Below, piece by piece: positions 43,903-50,971 of a stretch of DNA of 64,000 nucleotides. The position numbers were made by a program, and so were the translations under genes. Positions within the stretch are counted from its first letter, which is position 1. Every line of letters starts with the position of its first letter. The stretch is from JAXDMK01 sp963765955 (GTDB taxonomy: Bacteria > Actinomycetota > Acidimicrobiia > Acidimicrobiales > AC-14): the NCBI GenBank assembly GCA_963765955.1, contig CAVXYA010000010.1:248001-312000 (forward strand). Direction: 5' to 3'. The notes below the pieces were generated by a model, which worked only from the letters and a program-made list of their open reading frames with translations, ran no database searches and was not told where the DNA came from.

Positions 43903-44640
43903 CTCGGCCACCAGCTCCTCCAACGCCGCCGGCAGCTCGGGGTAGGCGAAGACGAAGTCCGCGGCCTGGAGCCGGGCGGGCACACACCGCCGTCCGGAGA
44001 GGGCCAGGGTGGGGTCGGTGCGGAGCGCGATGGCCCCCAGGCGCACCAAAGCGGCCGGCGTCGGAGGGGCGGGCGGGCGGTGCAGGACGTGGCGGAAGGC
44101 GGCCATCATCTCCGCGTTCCGCACCGGGTGCTGGTGATGGTACGCCGGCGTGTCGCGCATGACGACGAGGTGCGCCCGGCGGCTGGCATCCCCTCGGCGG
44201 CCGCCTCCCAGGCCCGGGCCACCCCGGCCATCTGCGGTGGTCCGTCCGCCGGTGGGGAGGACTCACCGAGGACGGCTTCACCGGCATCGCCGTAGATGGC
44301 CAGGGTGCTGGCCTGGAGCCACACCGCAGGCGGCGTGGCCAGGCCGGCGGCGGCCGTCGCCAGCGCGGTGGTGGGGTCGACCCGGGAGCGGGTGCACAGC
44401 TCGATGTTGGCCGCGGTCGGCCGGCGGTCGACCAGCTCGCCGGCCAGGTTGACGACCACCGCCCCCTCGAGCTCCGAGGCCCCACGGTCCGACCGTCACG
44501 CCGTCCCATTCGACCTGTCGGTGAGGCCGACCGGGACGCGCCGACCGGGTGAGGATCACCACCTCGTCACCGCGGGAGGCCAGGTCGGCGGCGATGCGGC
44601 GGCCGAGCGACCCCGACCCCCCTGCGAGCACGATCTTCAC
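43903..44640 (-). pseudogene. TIGR01777-type NAD-dependent epimerase, frame disrupted
   Basis: An SDR with MKIVLAGGSGSLGRRIAADL at the start, then VVVNLAGELVDRRPTAANIE, and AAFRHVLHRPPAPPTPAALV with GRRCVPARLQAADFVFAYPE at the end. These lie in three registers: one extra base at 44481 and one missing base in the C run at 44190-44193. No stop follows the natural C-terminus in frame; the open frame runs on antisense to the DUF2156 gene, so the 3' limit is approximate. It is divergent from the ArsR gene and may share its operator. Confidence 0.65.
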
Positions 44641-44689
44641 CCTTCGACCTCCTGTGTTCCGGGTGCCCGACTGGGCCCTTGCCTTTAGT

Positions 44690-44713
44690 GTAGCTATCTG
44701 GCTAAATAGCTAC
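44690..44713. promoter_or_regulatory. ArsR operator palindrome
   Basis: GTAGCTAT-8 bp-ATAGCTAC ends directly at ATG 44714. The AT-rich site in a very GC-rich window, next to an ArsR gene, is the usual place for autoregulation, and could control the divergent epimerase as well. Confidence 0.75.
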
Positions 44714-45037
44714 ATGACTGACGACAGCGCCGGCGTCTTCCGGGCCCTGGCCGACCCGACCCGGCGACAGATCCTCCAAGACCTCCGGAGCGGCGAGCTG
44801 ACCGCGGGCGCCATCAGGTCCCGGTTCACCATCACCGGGCCTTCGATCTCCCGCCACCTCTCGATCCTCAAGGCGGCCGGCCTGGTGACCGAACGCCGGG
44901 TGGCCAACCGCATCTTCTACTCGCTCGTGGAGGACCGGCTGGCGAGCTGCGTCGGGAGCTTCCTGTCGGCCGTGTGTCCCGAACAGGTGGTGCTCAGACG
45001 CCGGCGAGAGCGGGGGCAGGAGGCCGACCCGTCATGA
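44714..45037 (+). CDS. ArsR/SmtB-family transcriptional repressor
   Basis: A 107-aa winged-helix protein: FRALADPTRRQILQDLRSGE, then ITGPSISRHLSILKAAGLVT as recognition helix, and RRVANRIFYSLVEDRL for the wing. The Cys metal-binding motif ELCVCDL in helix 3 is absent, so it probably does not sense metals by that site. The ATG abuts the palindrome, so the message may be nearly leaderless. It ends ATGA with the DUF2071 gene. Confidence 0.85.
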   Translation: MTDDSAGVFRALADPTRRQILQDLRSGELTAGAIRSRFTITGPSISRHLSILKAAGLVTERRVANRIFYSLVEDRLASCVGSFLSAVCPEQVVLRRRRERGQEADPS

Positions 45038-45771
45038 GGCCGCCGACGATCAGGGCCACCATCCAGCGCCGCATCCTCGTCAACTATCGGGTCGAGCCCG
45101 ACGTGCTCGCCTCTCTCCTCCCCGAGCCGTTCCGACCGGTGTTGGTGGACGGCTATGGCGTGGCGGGCATCTGCCTCATCCGCCTCGGGGGGATCCGACC
45201 GGCCGGCCTGCCTCCGGGCCTGGGCGTCACCAGCGAGAACGCCGCCCATCGGGTGGCCGTCCACTGGGACACCCCCGACGGGCCCGTCACCGGGGTCTAC
45301 ATCCCCCGCCGGGACACCTCCTCCCGGCTGACGGTGATCCTCGGAGGACGGGCATTCCCGGGCTGGCATCACCGGGCCCGCTTCGACGTCGAGGAGAGCG
45401 ACCGCGGCCTGCGGGTCGAGATGAGGAGCCGGGACGGAGATGTCGAGGTCGCAGTGGCCGCCCGGCGGACGGTCGACGTGATGGAGGGCTCCCTCTTCGG
45501 CACCGTCGAGGAGGCCTCCGCCTTCTTCCGGTGCGCACCGGTGGGGTACGCGGCCACGCCGCGGGCGGGCGTCTTCGACGGCGTCGAGCTCACGGCCGAG
45601 CGTTGGTCGATCGCGCCCCTCCGACTCGACGAAGCCCGGTCGAGCTTCTTCGACGACCCCGTCCGGTTTCCGCCGGGCACGGCCATCCTTGACAGCGCGT
45701 TCCTGATGGCCGACCTGGCCACGGCGTGGAGAGCGCAGCCCAAGCTCATCGCGGAGAGCCGGTCCCGCTGA
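45034..45771 (+). CDS. DUF2071 (YqjF-like) protein
   Basis: A 245-aa protein of the acetoacetate-decarboxylase-like fold: RRILVNYRVEPDVLASLLPE, GICLIRLGGIRPAGLPPGLG, SENAAHRVAVHWDTPDGPVT. It is cotranscribed with ArsR (ATGA overlap), as this family often is. The function is unknown. Confidence 0.72.
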   Translation: MRPPTIRATIQRRILVNYRVEPDVLASLLPEPFRPVLVDGYGVAGICLIRLGGIRPAGLPPGLGVTSENAAHRVAVHWDTPDGPVTGVYIPRRDTSSRLTVILGGRAFPGWHHRARFDVEESDRGLRVEMRSRDGDVEVAVAARRTVDVMEGSLFGTVEEASAFFRCAPVGYAATPRAGVFDGVELTAERWSIAPLRLDEARSSFFDDPVRFPPGTAILDSAFLMADLATAWRAQPKLIAESRSR

Positions 45772-45774
45772 CTC

Positions 45775-46320
45775 TTAAGCGGGCCGGTCGCCGCCCTCGG
45801 CGCGGGCCCTGATGGCCGCGTTCCTGATCCCGATCAGCCGCTTGAGGTAGGCGATGGCGGCCCGGTCGGCGACCGGGCCCAAGGGCCCGAGTCCCATCCC
45901 GGCCTCGATCACGTCGGTCATCCGCGTGCCGGCGCCGTGCTGCTCGACGAACAGGTGCTCGTGGCGGAAGAAGGAGAACGGCCCCCGCACCATCTCGTCC
46001 ACGAACCGGTGGGGCGGGTCGAAGGCGGTGATCCGCGACGTCATGCGCCAGCGGATGCCGAGGTGCCGGGCCACCCATGTCACTTCCTCGTCGGCGCCGA
46101 TGAGTCCCGCCGTGACCCCGCCGACGGCCTGCTCCCCCGACGCGATCATCGACTCGAGGTGCAGATCGATGCTGCGGGACAGGTCGAAGCACACCTCGAC
46201 CGGGGCCGCGATCTCGGTGACGATCCGAAAGCCGGCCACTACCTCGCGCCCCGAGCCATGCGACGGGCCATGGGACAAGGATGCCGGAACGGGTAGGCGA
46301 CCGCCGACGACGACTGTCAT
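45775..46320 (-). CDS. SRPBCC-family ligand-binding protein
   Basis: A START/PYR-like domain (181 aa): FRIVTEIAAPVEVCFDLSRS, VTWVARHLGIRWRMTSRITA, FVDEMVRGPFSFFRHEHLFV. This pattern is common in actinobacterial cell-division-inhibitor-like SRPBCC proteins. It is convergent with the DUF2071 gene. The first 25 residues are not part of the domain, so a later start is possible. Confidence 0.7.
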   Translation of the reverse strand: MTVVVGGRLPVPASLSHGPSHGSGREVVAGFRIVTEIAAPVEVCFDLSRSIDLHLESMIASGEQAVGGVTAGLIGADEEVTWVARHLGIRWRMTSRITAFDPPHRFVDEMVRGPFSFFRHEHLFVEQHGAGTRMTDVIEAGMGLGPLGPVADRAAIAYLKRLIGIRNAAIRARAEGGDRPA

Positions 46321-46356
46321 CCCGCCGCCGGTGCGCCAGCCCTTACGCTGGGCGGC

Positions 46357-46429
46357 GGGCCGCTAGCTCATCTGGTAGAGCAGGGGACTTTTAATCCCAA
46401 GGTGCCGGGTTCGAGCCCCGGGCGGCCCA
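46357..46429 (+). tRNA. tRNA-Lys (anticodon TTT)
   Basis: Acceptor arms GGGCCGC and GCGGCCC pair fully. The D arm is GCTCATCTGGTAGAGC, the anticodon loop is CTTTTAA, and the T arm is CCGGG-TTCGAGC-CCCGG. CCA is not encoded. The anticodon stem closes with one G-A mismatch at its base. The 3' 45 bases are duplicated at 47192. Confidence 0.95.
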
Positions 46430-46598
46430 CGCGGAGAACCACAGTCGCTGCCGCGGGAGCTGGTTCGCTTCCTGGCCGACGGTGAGCAGCGGCTGGCGAG
46501 CAGCCGGTGAGCGGATGGCCTCTTGCGGTCCGTCCCGGGGCTGAACGTCCGGCGTATAGTGGACCGAGGACTTCGACCCCGCGCAAGCAGGTGACTAG

Positions 46599-46772
46599 GT
46601 GAGTGAAGCCGTTCCCAACGCCGCCACCCCCGACGAACCGCAACGCCGAGCAGAACGGGTGTTTGCCAATCCCGAGGTTGTCGAGGCGATCATGGCTTTG
46701 GCTGATGAACGAGAGCGCGAGGCGCAGCCAGAGACTATGAGCCGTGAACAGTTTCGGGCCCTCTTCCATTAG
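46599..46772 (+). CDS. Small antitoxin-like protein in the tRNA-bounded insert
   Basis: GTG 46599 opens a 57-residue frame: an acidic helical peptide (RVFANPEVVEAIMALADERE; TMSREQFRALFH). A TATAGT -10-like box lies about 40 bp upstream. Its codon use (TTT, GAA, CGA) is unlike that of the chromosome around it. It is followed at once by a basic partner. The antitoxin assignment is by size, order and charge only. Confidence 0.45.
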   Translation: MSEAVPNAATPDEPQRRAERVFANPEVVEAIMALADEREREAQPETMSREQFRALFH

Positions 46773-46783
46773 CGGTCACCTCG

Positions 46784-47095
46784 CTGGAACTGTTCTACTC
46801 GCCCGAGGCGTCCAACCAGTTCCAAGTCGCGGAATGGATTAGGACCGAACAACCGTCGCTGCGGACGAAGCAACTGGTCGGTGCCTGGCTCGATTGGCTG
46901 TCTGTGGCGCCTCGCCAGGAGCCTTCCCGGAAGCGTGCCTGGCCACATCCGCACCTGCGGGACGAACTTCGTGAGGCTCGAGTTCCCGATACCGCAGTGG
47001 ACGTTGTGTATGCGCTTCACGACGTCGGTTGCTCGTCAGCGACGTGGCGACTCCTAAAGATCGGCTCACACCTCGACCTGGCTAGCGACCAATGA
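46784..47095 (+). CDS. Toxin-like (RelE-type?) small protein, start uncertain
   Basis: The frame reads LELFYSPEASNQFQVAEWIR, then RKRAWPHPHLRDELREARVP and VVYALHDVGCSSATWRLLKI before TGA 47093-47095. The last segment is reminiscent of the RelE/ParE end strand. No ATG, GTG or TTG lies at the natural N-terminus (CTG 46784 is used here; GTG 46904 would give 63 residues). It may be translated by coupling or be degraded. Confidence 0.4.
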   Translation: MELFYSPEASNQFQVAEWIRTEQPSLRTKQLVGAWLDWLSVAPRQEPSRKRAWPHPHLRDELREARVPDTAVDVVYALHDVGCSSATWRLLKIGSHLDLASDQ

Positions 47096-47191
47096 ACGCC
47101 ATCGCCGTCTCGCCCCGGTAAGCCCGCGCTCCAGCCATGAGCATAAGCTGAGCAAGTGGTGGTGGTGGCACCGGCCAACACGCCCGCTCCC

Positions 47192-47237
47192 GGACTTTTA
47201 ATCCCAAGGTGCCGGGTTCGAGCCCCGGGCGGCCCAC
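47192..47237. repeat. Duplicated tRNA-Lys 3' end (attR-like)
   Basis: Exact 46-bp copy of 46385-46430, covering the anticodon arm, T arm and acceptor 3' strand without the 5' half. It cannot form a tRNA by itself. It would be the distal attachment site of the insert. Confidence 0.85.
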
Positions 47238-47275
47238 CGCTCCAGCGGATCGCACTGCACCGGTAGGCTCCGGAC

Positions 47276-47653
47276 ATGGAGCCACTGGACGCCCGTCGTC
47301 ACCTGGAGGCCGAGCGCGACCGCCTCGACGGGGTGCGGGCCGGCTTCGACGACGAGAGGCTCGACACCTCCGAATCCGACAGCGTGGGCGAGCTCTCGTC
47401 CGTCGACCAGCACCCGGCCGACCTGGGCACGGAGACCTTCGAGCGGGAGAAGGACGTCTCCATCATCGAGCAGGTGGAGGCCGAGCTGGCCGACGTCGAG
47501 CACGCCCTCCAGCGCCTCGACGAGGGCACCTACGGCATCTGCGAGGCGTGCGGCAAGCCCATCGGCGACGCCCGGCTCGACGCCATGCCGGCGGCCCGCC
47601 TGTGCCTCGACGACCAGGCCCGGGCCGAGCGCCAAGCCCGCTTCGGGGAGTAA
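47276..47653 (+). CDS. DksA/TraR-family zinc-finger protein with incomplete Cys set
   Basis: A 125-aa protein with an N-terminal coiled-coil (DARRHLEAERDRLDGVRAGF) and acidic middle (DLGTETFEREKDVSIIEQVE). The C-terminal finger is CEACGKPIGDARLDAMPAAR followed by LCLDDQ: three Cys, with Asp where the fourth Cys would be. TraR-type proteins bind RNA polymerase through the secondary channel. Whether zinc is still bound is open. Confidence 0.8.
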   Translation: MEPLDARRHLEAERDRLDGVRAGFDDERLDTSESDSVGELSSVDQHPADLGTETFEREKDVSIIEQVEAELADVEHALQRLDEGTYGICEACGKPIGDARLDAMPAARLCLDDQARAERQARFGE

Positions 47654-47663
47654 CCCGGCCGCA

Positions 47664-49259
47664 GTGGCGATCAGACCAGGCCGATTCGTCCACCGGTCGA
47701 TCGCCGTCGGGGCCGCCGGTGTGGCCGGCGCCGCGGCCATGACCGCGGCCGGGGTCACCGCCGTCCGCCACCTCCTGGAGGACGAGGGACGCCGGGTCCG
47801 GCTCGAGCGCCAGGCCCGCATCTGGCGCCTCAGCGCCCGCCGGGCCGCCCAGTGGGGTGTCGTCAAGGTGCGGGGCAGCCACGCCACCGAGGAGCGACGA
47901 GCCCGCCTGGAGGAGCAGTTCGCCATCCGCACCGCCCAGGACGTGGCCGAGGTCCTGGGGGGGATGAAGGGCGCCATCATGAAGGCGGGCCAGATGATGT
48001 CGTTCATCGCCGAGGGCCTGCCCCCCGAGGCCCAGGCCGCCCTGGCCACACTGCAGGCCGACGTCCCGCCCATGGCCCCCAGCCTGGCCGAGGGGGTGAT
48101 CCTGGCCGAGCTCGGCGACCGTCCCGAGAAGCTGTTCCTCGACTGGGACCCGGTGCCGGTGGCGGCCGCCTCCATCGGCCAGGTGCACCGGGCGGTGATG
48201 CCCGACGGCCGGCTGGTGGCGGTGAAGGTGCAGTACCCGGGGGTCGACCAGGCCATCAGCTCCGACCTCGACAACGCCGAGTTGCTCTACGGCATGTTCG
48301 CCGCCTTCGCCCTCAAGAACATGGAGATCAAGCCCCTGGTCGACGAGCTGCGGGCCCGCATGGGCGACGAGCTCGACTACCGGCTGGAGGCCCGGTGCCA
48401 GACCGAGTTCGCCGACCGCTACCGGGGCCACCCGTTCATCCACGTCCCCGACGTGATCCCCGAGCGCAGCAGCCGGCGGGTGCTCACCAGCGACTGGGTC
48501 GACGGGTTGTCGTGGTCGGAGTTCCTGACCACCGCCACCGACGCCCAGAAGGCGGAGGCGGCGGAGATCCTCTTCCGGTTCGCCGACGGGTCGATCTGGC
48601 ACCACCGGGTCTTCAACGGCGATCCCCATCCCGGCAACTACCGGTTCCACCCCGAGAAGGGCAAGGTCACGTTCCTCGACTTCGGGTTGGTGAAGCGGTG
48701 GGCTCCGGGCGAGCTGGAGACGCTGGCCCCGATCCTCGACACCATCCTCGACCGCGACCCCAAGGGGACGGTGGCGGCGCTGGTGAAGGCCGGGTTCCTC
48801 CCGCCCGACCACGGCTTGTCGCCGGCACGGGTCTACGAGTACTGCAGCGGGCCCTACATCCCGTTCCAATCGGAGGAGTTCACCTTCACCTCCGAGTTCG
48901 TGAGCCACACCCTCCAGAAGATGCTCGACTTCCACGGAGAGTTCGGCGACGTGATCCGACTGCTGAACATGCCCCCGTCGTACGTGATCCTCGACCGGGT
49001 GGTGTGGGGGATGAGCGCCCTGTGCGGCAAGCTCCAGGCCCGGGCCCGGTGGGGTGACCTGCTGAACGAGTACCTCCACGGCGCCGCCCCCGGCACCCCG
49101 CTGGGACGGGCGGAGATGGAGTGGCGGGCCCACCGGGGCCACGACCCGATCACCGGTGTCGATCCGGCCGGCGACCTCGACGCCGATCCGGTCGGCGATC
49201 TCGACGCCGACCCGGAGGACCTCGACCCGGGGGAAATCGTCGACGCCTCGCCTGCTTGA
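47664..49259 (+). CDS. UbiB/ABC1-family atypical kinase
   Basis: A 531-aa protein of the UbiB/COQ8 family. The KxGQ motif is in GAIMKAGQMMSFIAEGLPPE. The Ala-rich loop is VAAASIGQVHRAVMPDGRLV, followed by VAVKVQYPGVDQAISSDL. The catalytic and metal sites are in FNGDPHPGNYRFHPE and FLDFGLVKRW. A short Asp-rich repeat tail (DLDADPVGDLDADPEDLDPG) ends it. Members support isoprenoid-lipid synthesis or lipid export; the partner here is unknown. GTG 47664 starts 11 bp after the DksA-like gene. Confidence 0.85.
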   Translation: MAIRPGRFVHRSIAVGAAGVAGAAAMTAAGVTAVRHLLEDEGRRVRLERQARIWRLSARRAAQWGVVKVRGSHATEERRARLEEQFAIRTAQDVAEVLGGMKGAIMKAGQMMSFIAEGLPPEAQAALATLQADVPPMAPSLAEGVILAELGDRPEKLFLDWDPVPVAAASIGQVHRAVMPDGRLVAVKVQYPGVDQAISSDLDNAELLYGMFAAFALKNMEIKPLVDELRARMGDELDYRLEARCQTEFADRYRGHPFIHVPDVIPERSSRRVLTSDWVDGLSWSEFLTTATDAQKAEAAEILFRFADGSIWHHRVFNGDPHPGNYRFHPEKGKVTFLDFGLVKRWAPGELETLAPILDTILDRDPKGTVAALVKAGFLPPDHGLSPARVYEYCSGPYIPFQSEEFTFTSEFVSHTLQKMLDFHGEFGDVIRLLNMPPSYVILDRVVWGMSALCGKLQARARWGDLLNEYLHGAAPGTPLGRAEMEWRAHRGHDPITGVDPAGDLDADPVGDLDADPEDLDPGEIVDASPA

Positions 49260-49269
49260 GACGGCAACC

Positions 49270-50112
49270 GTGACCGGAGGTCGCCGTTGGCGGGGCTCGT
49301 CGGTGGTCACTGTCGCCCGCAAGCACGCCTTCGCCCCCCGGTACCGACCCGAGGAGCGGCTGTCCCTTGTCACTGAGGACGGCGTCCACCTGGCCGGTGC
49401 CCGCCTCACCGGTCCGCCGGACGCGATGGCCACGGTCGTGCTCGCCCACGGGTTCGTCCACTCGTCCCGCACGCCCCGGATCCACGCCTTCGCCCGCCTC
49501 CTGGCCCGGCGGGCGCACGTGCTCGTCCCCGACCTGCGGGGCCACGGGTCCTCCGGCGGGCTGTGCACCCTCGGCGTCGAGGAGCCCCTCGACGTGGCCG
49601 CGGCGGTGGCCGCGGCGGCCCCGGGACTCCCCGTCGTCACCGTGGGGATCAGCCTCGGCGCGGCCGCGGTGATCCTCCACGCCGGGGCCCACGCCCACAC
49701 CGGTCGGGGTCTGGCCGGGGTCGTCGCCATCAGCCCGCCCGCCTGGTCGGGCACGTGGGACACCCCCGGCACCAGGCGGGTGGCCCGCTACGCAGGCTCG
49801 CCCGTCGGCCGCCAGGTGCTGGCCCGCCTGCTCCACACCCGCATCGCCGCCGAGTGCCCGGTGGTCCCCGACGCCCGCCACCTGGTGGGTGCCATCGCTC
49901 CCGCTTTCACCCTGATCGTGTCCGACCCGGCCGACCACTACTTCGGCGAGGAGCACTCGCGGACGCTCTACGAGTGGGCCCGGGAGCCCAAGGAGCTGTG
50001 GCTGCTCCCGGGTACCGGCCACGGCACCGACCTGCTGTCACCGGCCCTGGCCGACCGCCTGCTCCGAGAGCTGGACGAGCGCCTCTCGCCCGGTGGAGGG
50101 CCTGCCGGATAG
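49270..50112 (+). CDS. Alpha/beta hydrolase
   Basis: A 280-aa serine hydrolase. The oxyanion region is VVLAHGFVHSSRTPRIHAFA, the nucleophile elbow is VGISLGAAAVI (GxSxG), the acid is in FTLIVSDPADHYFG, and the His in LLPGTGHGTDL. The substrate is unknown. GTG 49270 is selected because it begins just after the kinase gene. Confidence 0.78.
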   Translation: MTGGRRWRGSSVVTVARKHAFAPRYRPEERLSLVTEDGVHLAGARLTGPPDAMATVVLAHGFVHSSRTPRIHAFARLLARRAHVLVPDLRGHGSSGGLCTLGVEEPLDVAAAVAAAAPGLPVVTVGISLGAAAVILHAGAHAHTGRGLAGVVAISPPAWSGTWDTPGTRRVARYAGSPVGRQVLARLLHTRIAAECPVVPDARHLVGAIAPAFTLIVSDPADHYFGEEHSRTLYEWAREPKELWLLPGTGHGTDLLSPALADRLLRELDERLSPGGGPAG

Positions 50113-50123
50113 GTTCGGGGGGA

Positions 50124-50966
50124 ATGTCGGTCCCCTTGGACACCCTGGGCGCTCGTCCGCCGCGCACGGTCACGGTCGATCCCGACCGGGTGCTGGCCTA
50201 CGCCGCCGCCACCAACGACGACAACCCCGCCTACCTGTCGGGGAAGTTCGCCCCCCCGGTGTTCGGCGTGGTCCCCGCCTGGGACCCGCTCATCGCCGCC
50301 GTCTTCGACGTGGTGCCGCCCGAGAAGAAGCCGGTCATGCTCCACGCCGGCCACGACATGCGGTTCGCCGCGCCCCTGGTGCCGGGCACCACTCTGTCCA
50401 CGATGGCGGAGCGGTTCAGCGTCCGCCCGTCGCGAGCCGGCACCTGGGTGACGGTGCGGGCCGTCAGCGTCGACGTCGACACCGGTGACCCGGTGCTGGA
50501 GCAGTTCGGCACCATGTTCGTCCGGGGGTGGAACGACGTGGAGGCCTTCGGCCCCGACCGTCCCGAGCACGCCTTCCCGTCCGCCGGCCGGGCCGAGCCG
50601 ATGGCGGTGTTCGAGGCGCACGTCGACGCCGACCAGACCTGGCGCTATGCGGAGGCATCAGGCGACGACAACCGCATCCACGTCGACGACGAGTTCGCCC
50701 GGGGGGTGGGGCTGCCGGGAATCATCCTCCACGGCCTCTGCACCATGGCCATGTGCAGCCGGGCCGTCATCGAGGCGGTGGCCGATGGTGAACCGACCCG
50801 GCTGGCCCGCCTCGCGGTCCGCTTCTCCAAGCCGGTGCTCCCCGGGTCCGACCTGGTCACGACCATCTACCCGACCGACGCCGGATCGGAAGGCCCGTCG
50901 TTCGCCTTCGAGGCCAGCAGCGGGGGCGAGCGCGTCATCCGCGACGGCCGGGCCGAGCTGAGGTAG
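50124..50966 (+). CDS. MaoC-like double hot-dog dehydratase
   Basis: A 280-aa protein with two hot-dog halves, as in HTD2/MaoC-type 3-hydroxyacyl dehydratases. The N-terminal half has AYAAATNDDNPAYLSGKFAP. The C-terminal half carries the catalytic Asp/His motif YAEASGDDNRIHVDDEFARG followed by LPGIILHGLCTMAM. It probably dehydrates 3-hydroxyacyl chains. It is followed after six bases by the MoaD-fusion gene. Confidence 0.8.
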   Translation: MSVPLDTLGARPPRTVTVDPDRVLAYAAATNDDNPAYLSGKFAPPVFGVVPAWDPLIAAVFDVVPPEKKPVMLHAGHDMRFAAPLVPGTTLSTMAERFSVRPSRAGTWVTVRAVSVDVDTGDPVLEQFGTMFVRGWNDVEAFGPDRPEHAFPSAGRAEPMAVFEAHVDADQTWRYAEASGDDNRIHVDDEFARGVGLPGIILHGLCTMAMCSRAVIEAVADGEPTRLARLAVRFSKPVLPGSDLVTTIYPTDAGSEGPSFAFEASSGGERVIRDGRAELR

Positions 50967-50971
50967 GGGTC

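Larger units (their letters stand above)
46385..47237. mobile_element. Small insert bounded by a 46-bp repeat of the tRNA-Lys 3' end
   Basis: The tRNA 3' portion 46385-46430 is repeated exactly at 47192-47237, the layout of attL/attR after integration at a tRNA gene. The 0.8 kb between is less GC-rich than its surroundings and carries two small genes resembling a toxin-antitoxin pair. No integrase is inside, so it is a remnant, a satellite or the product of internal deletion. Confidence 0.7.

Noticed and set aside
46769..47285. Short minus-strand frames over the tRNA and its copy (reading like GRPGLEPGTLGLKV)
   Set aside because: These are antisense translations of a tRNA 3' end, a well-known spurious annotation.
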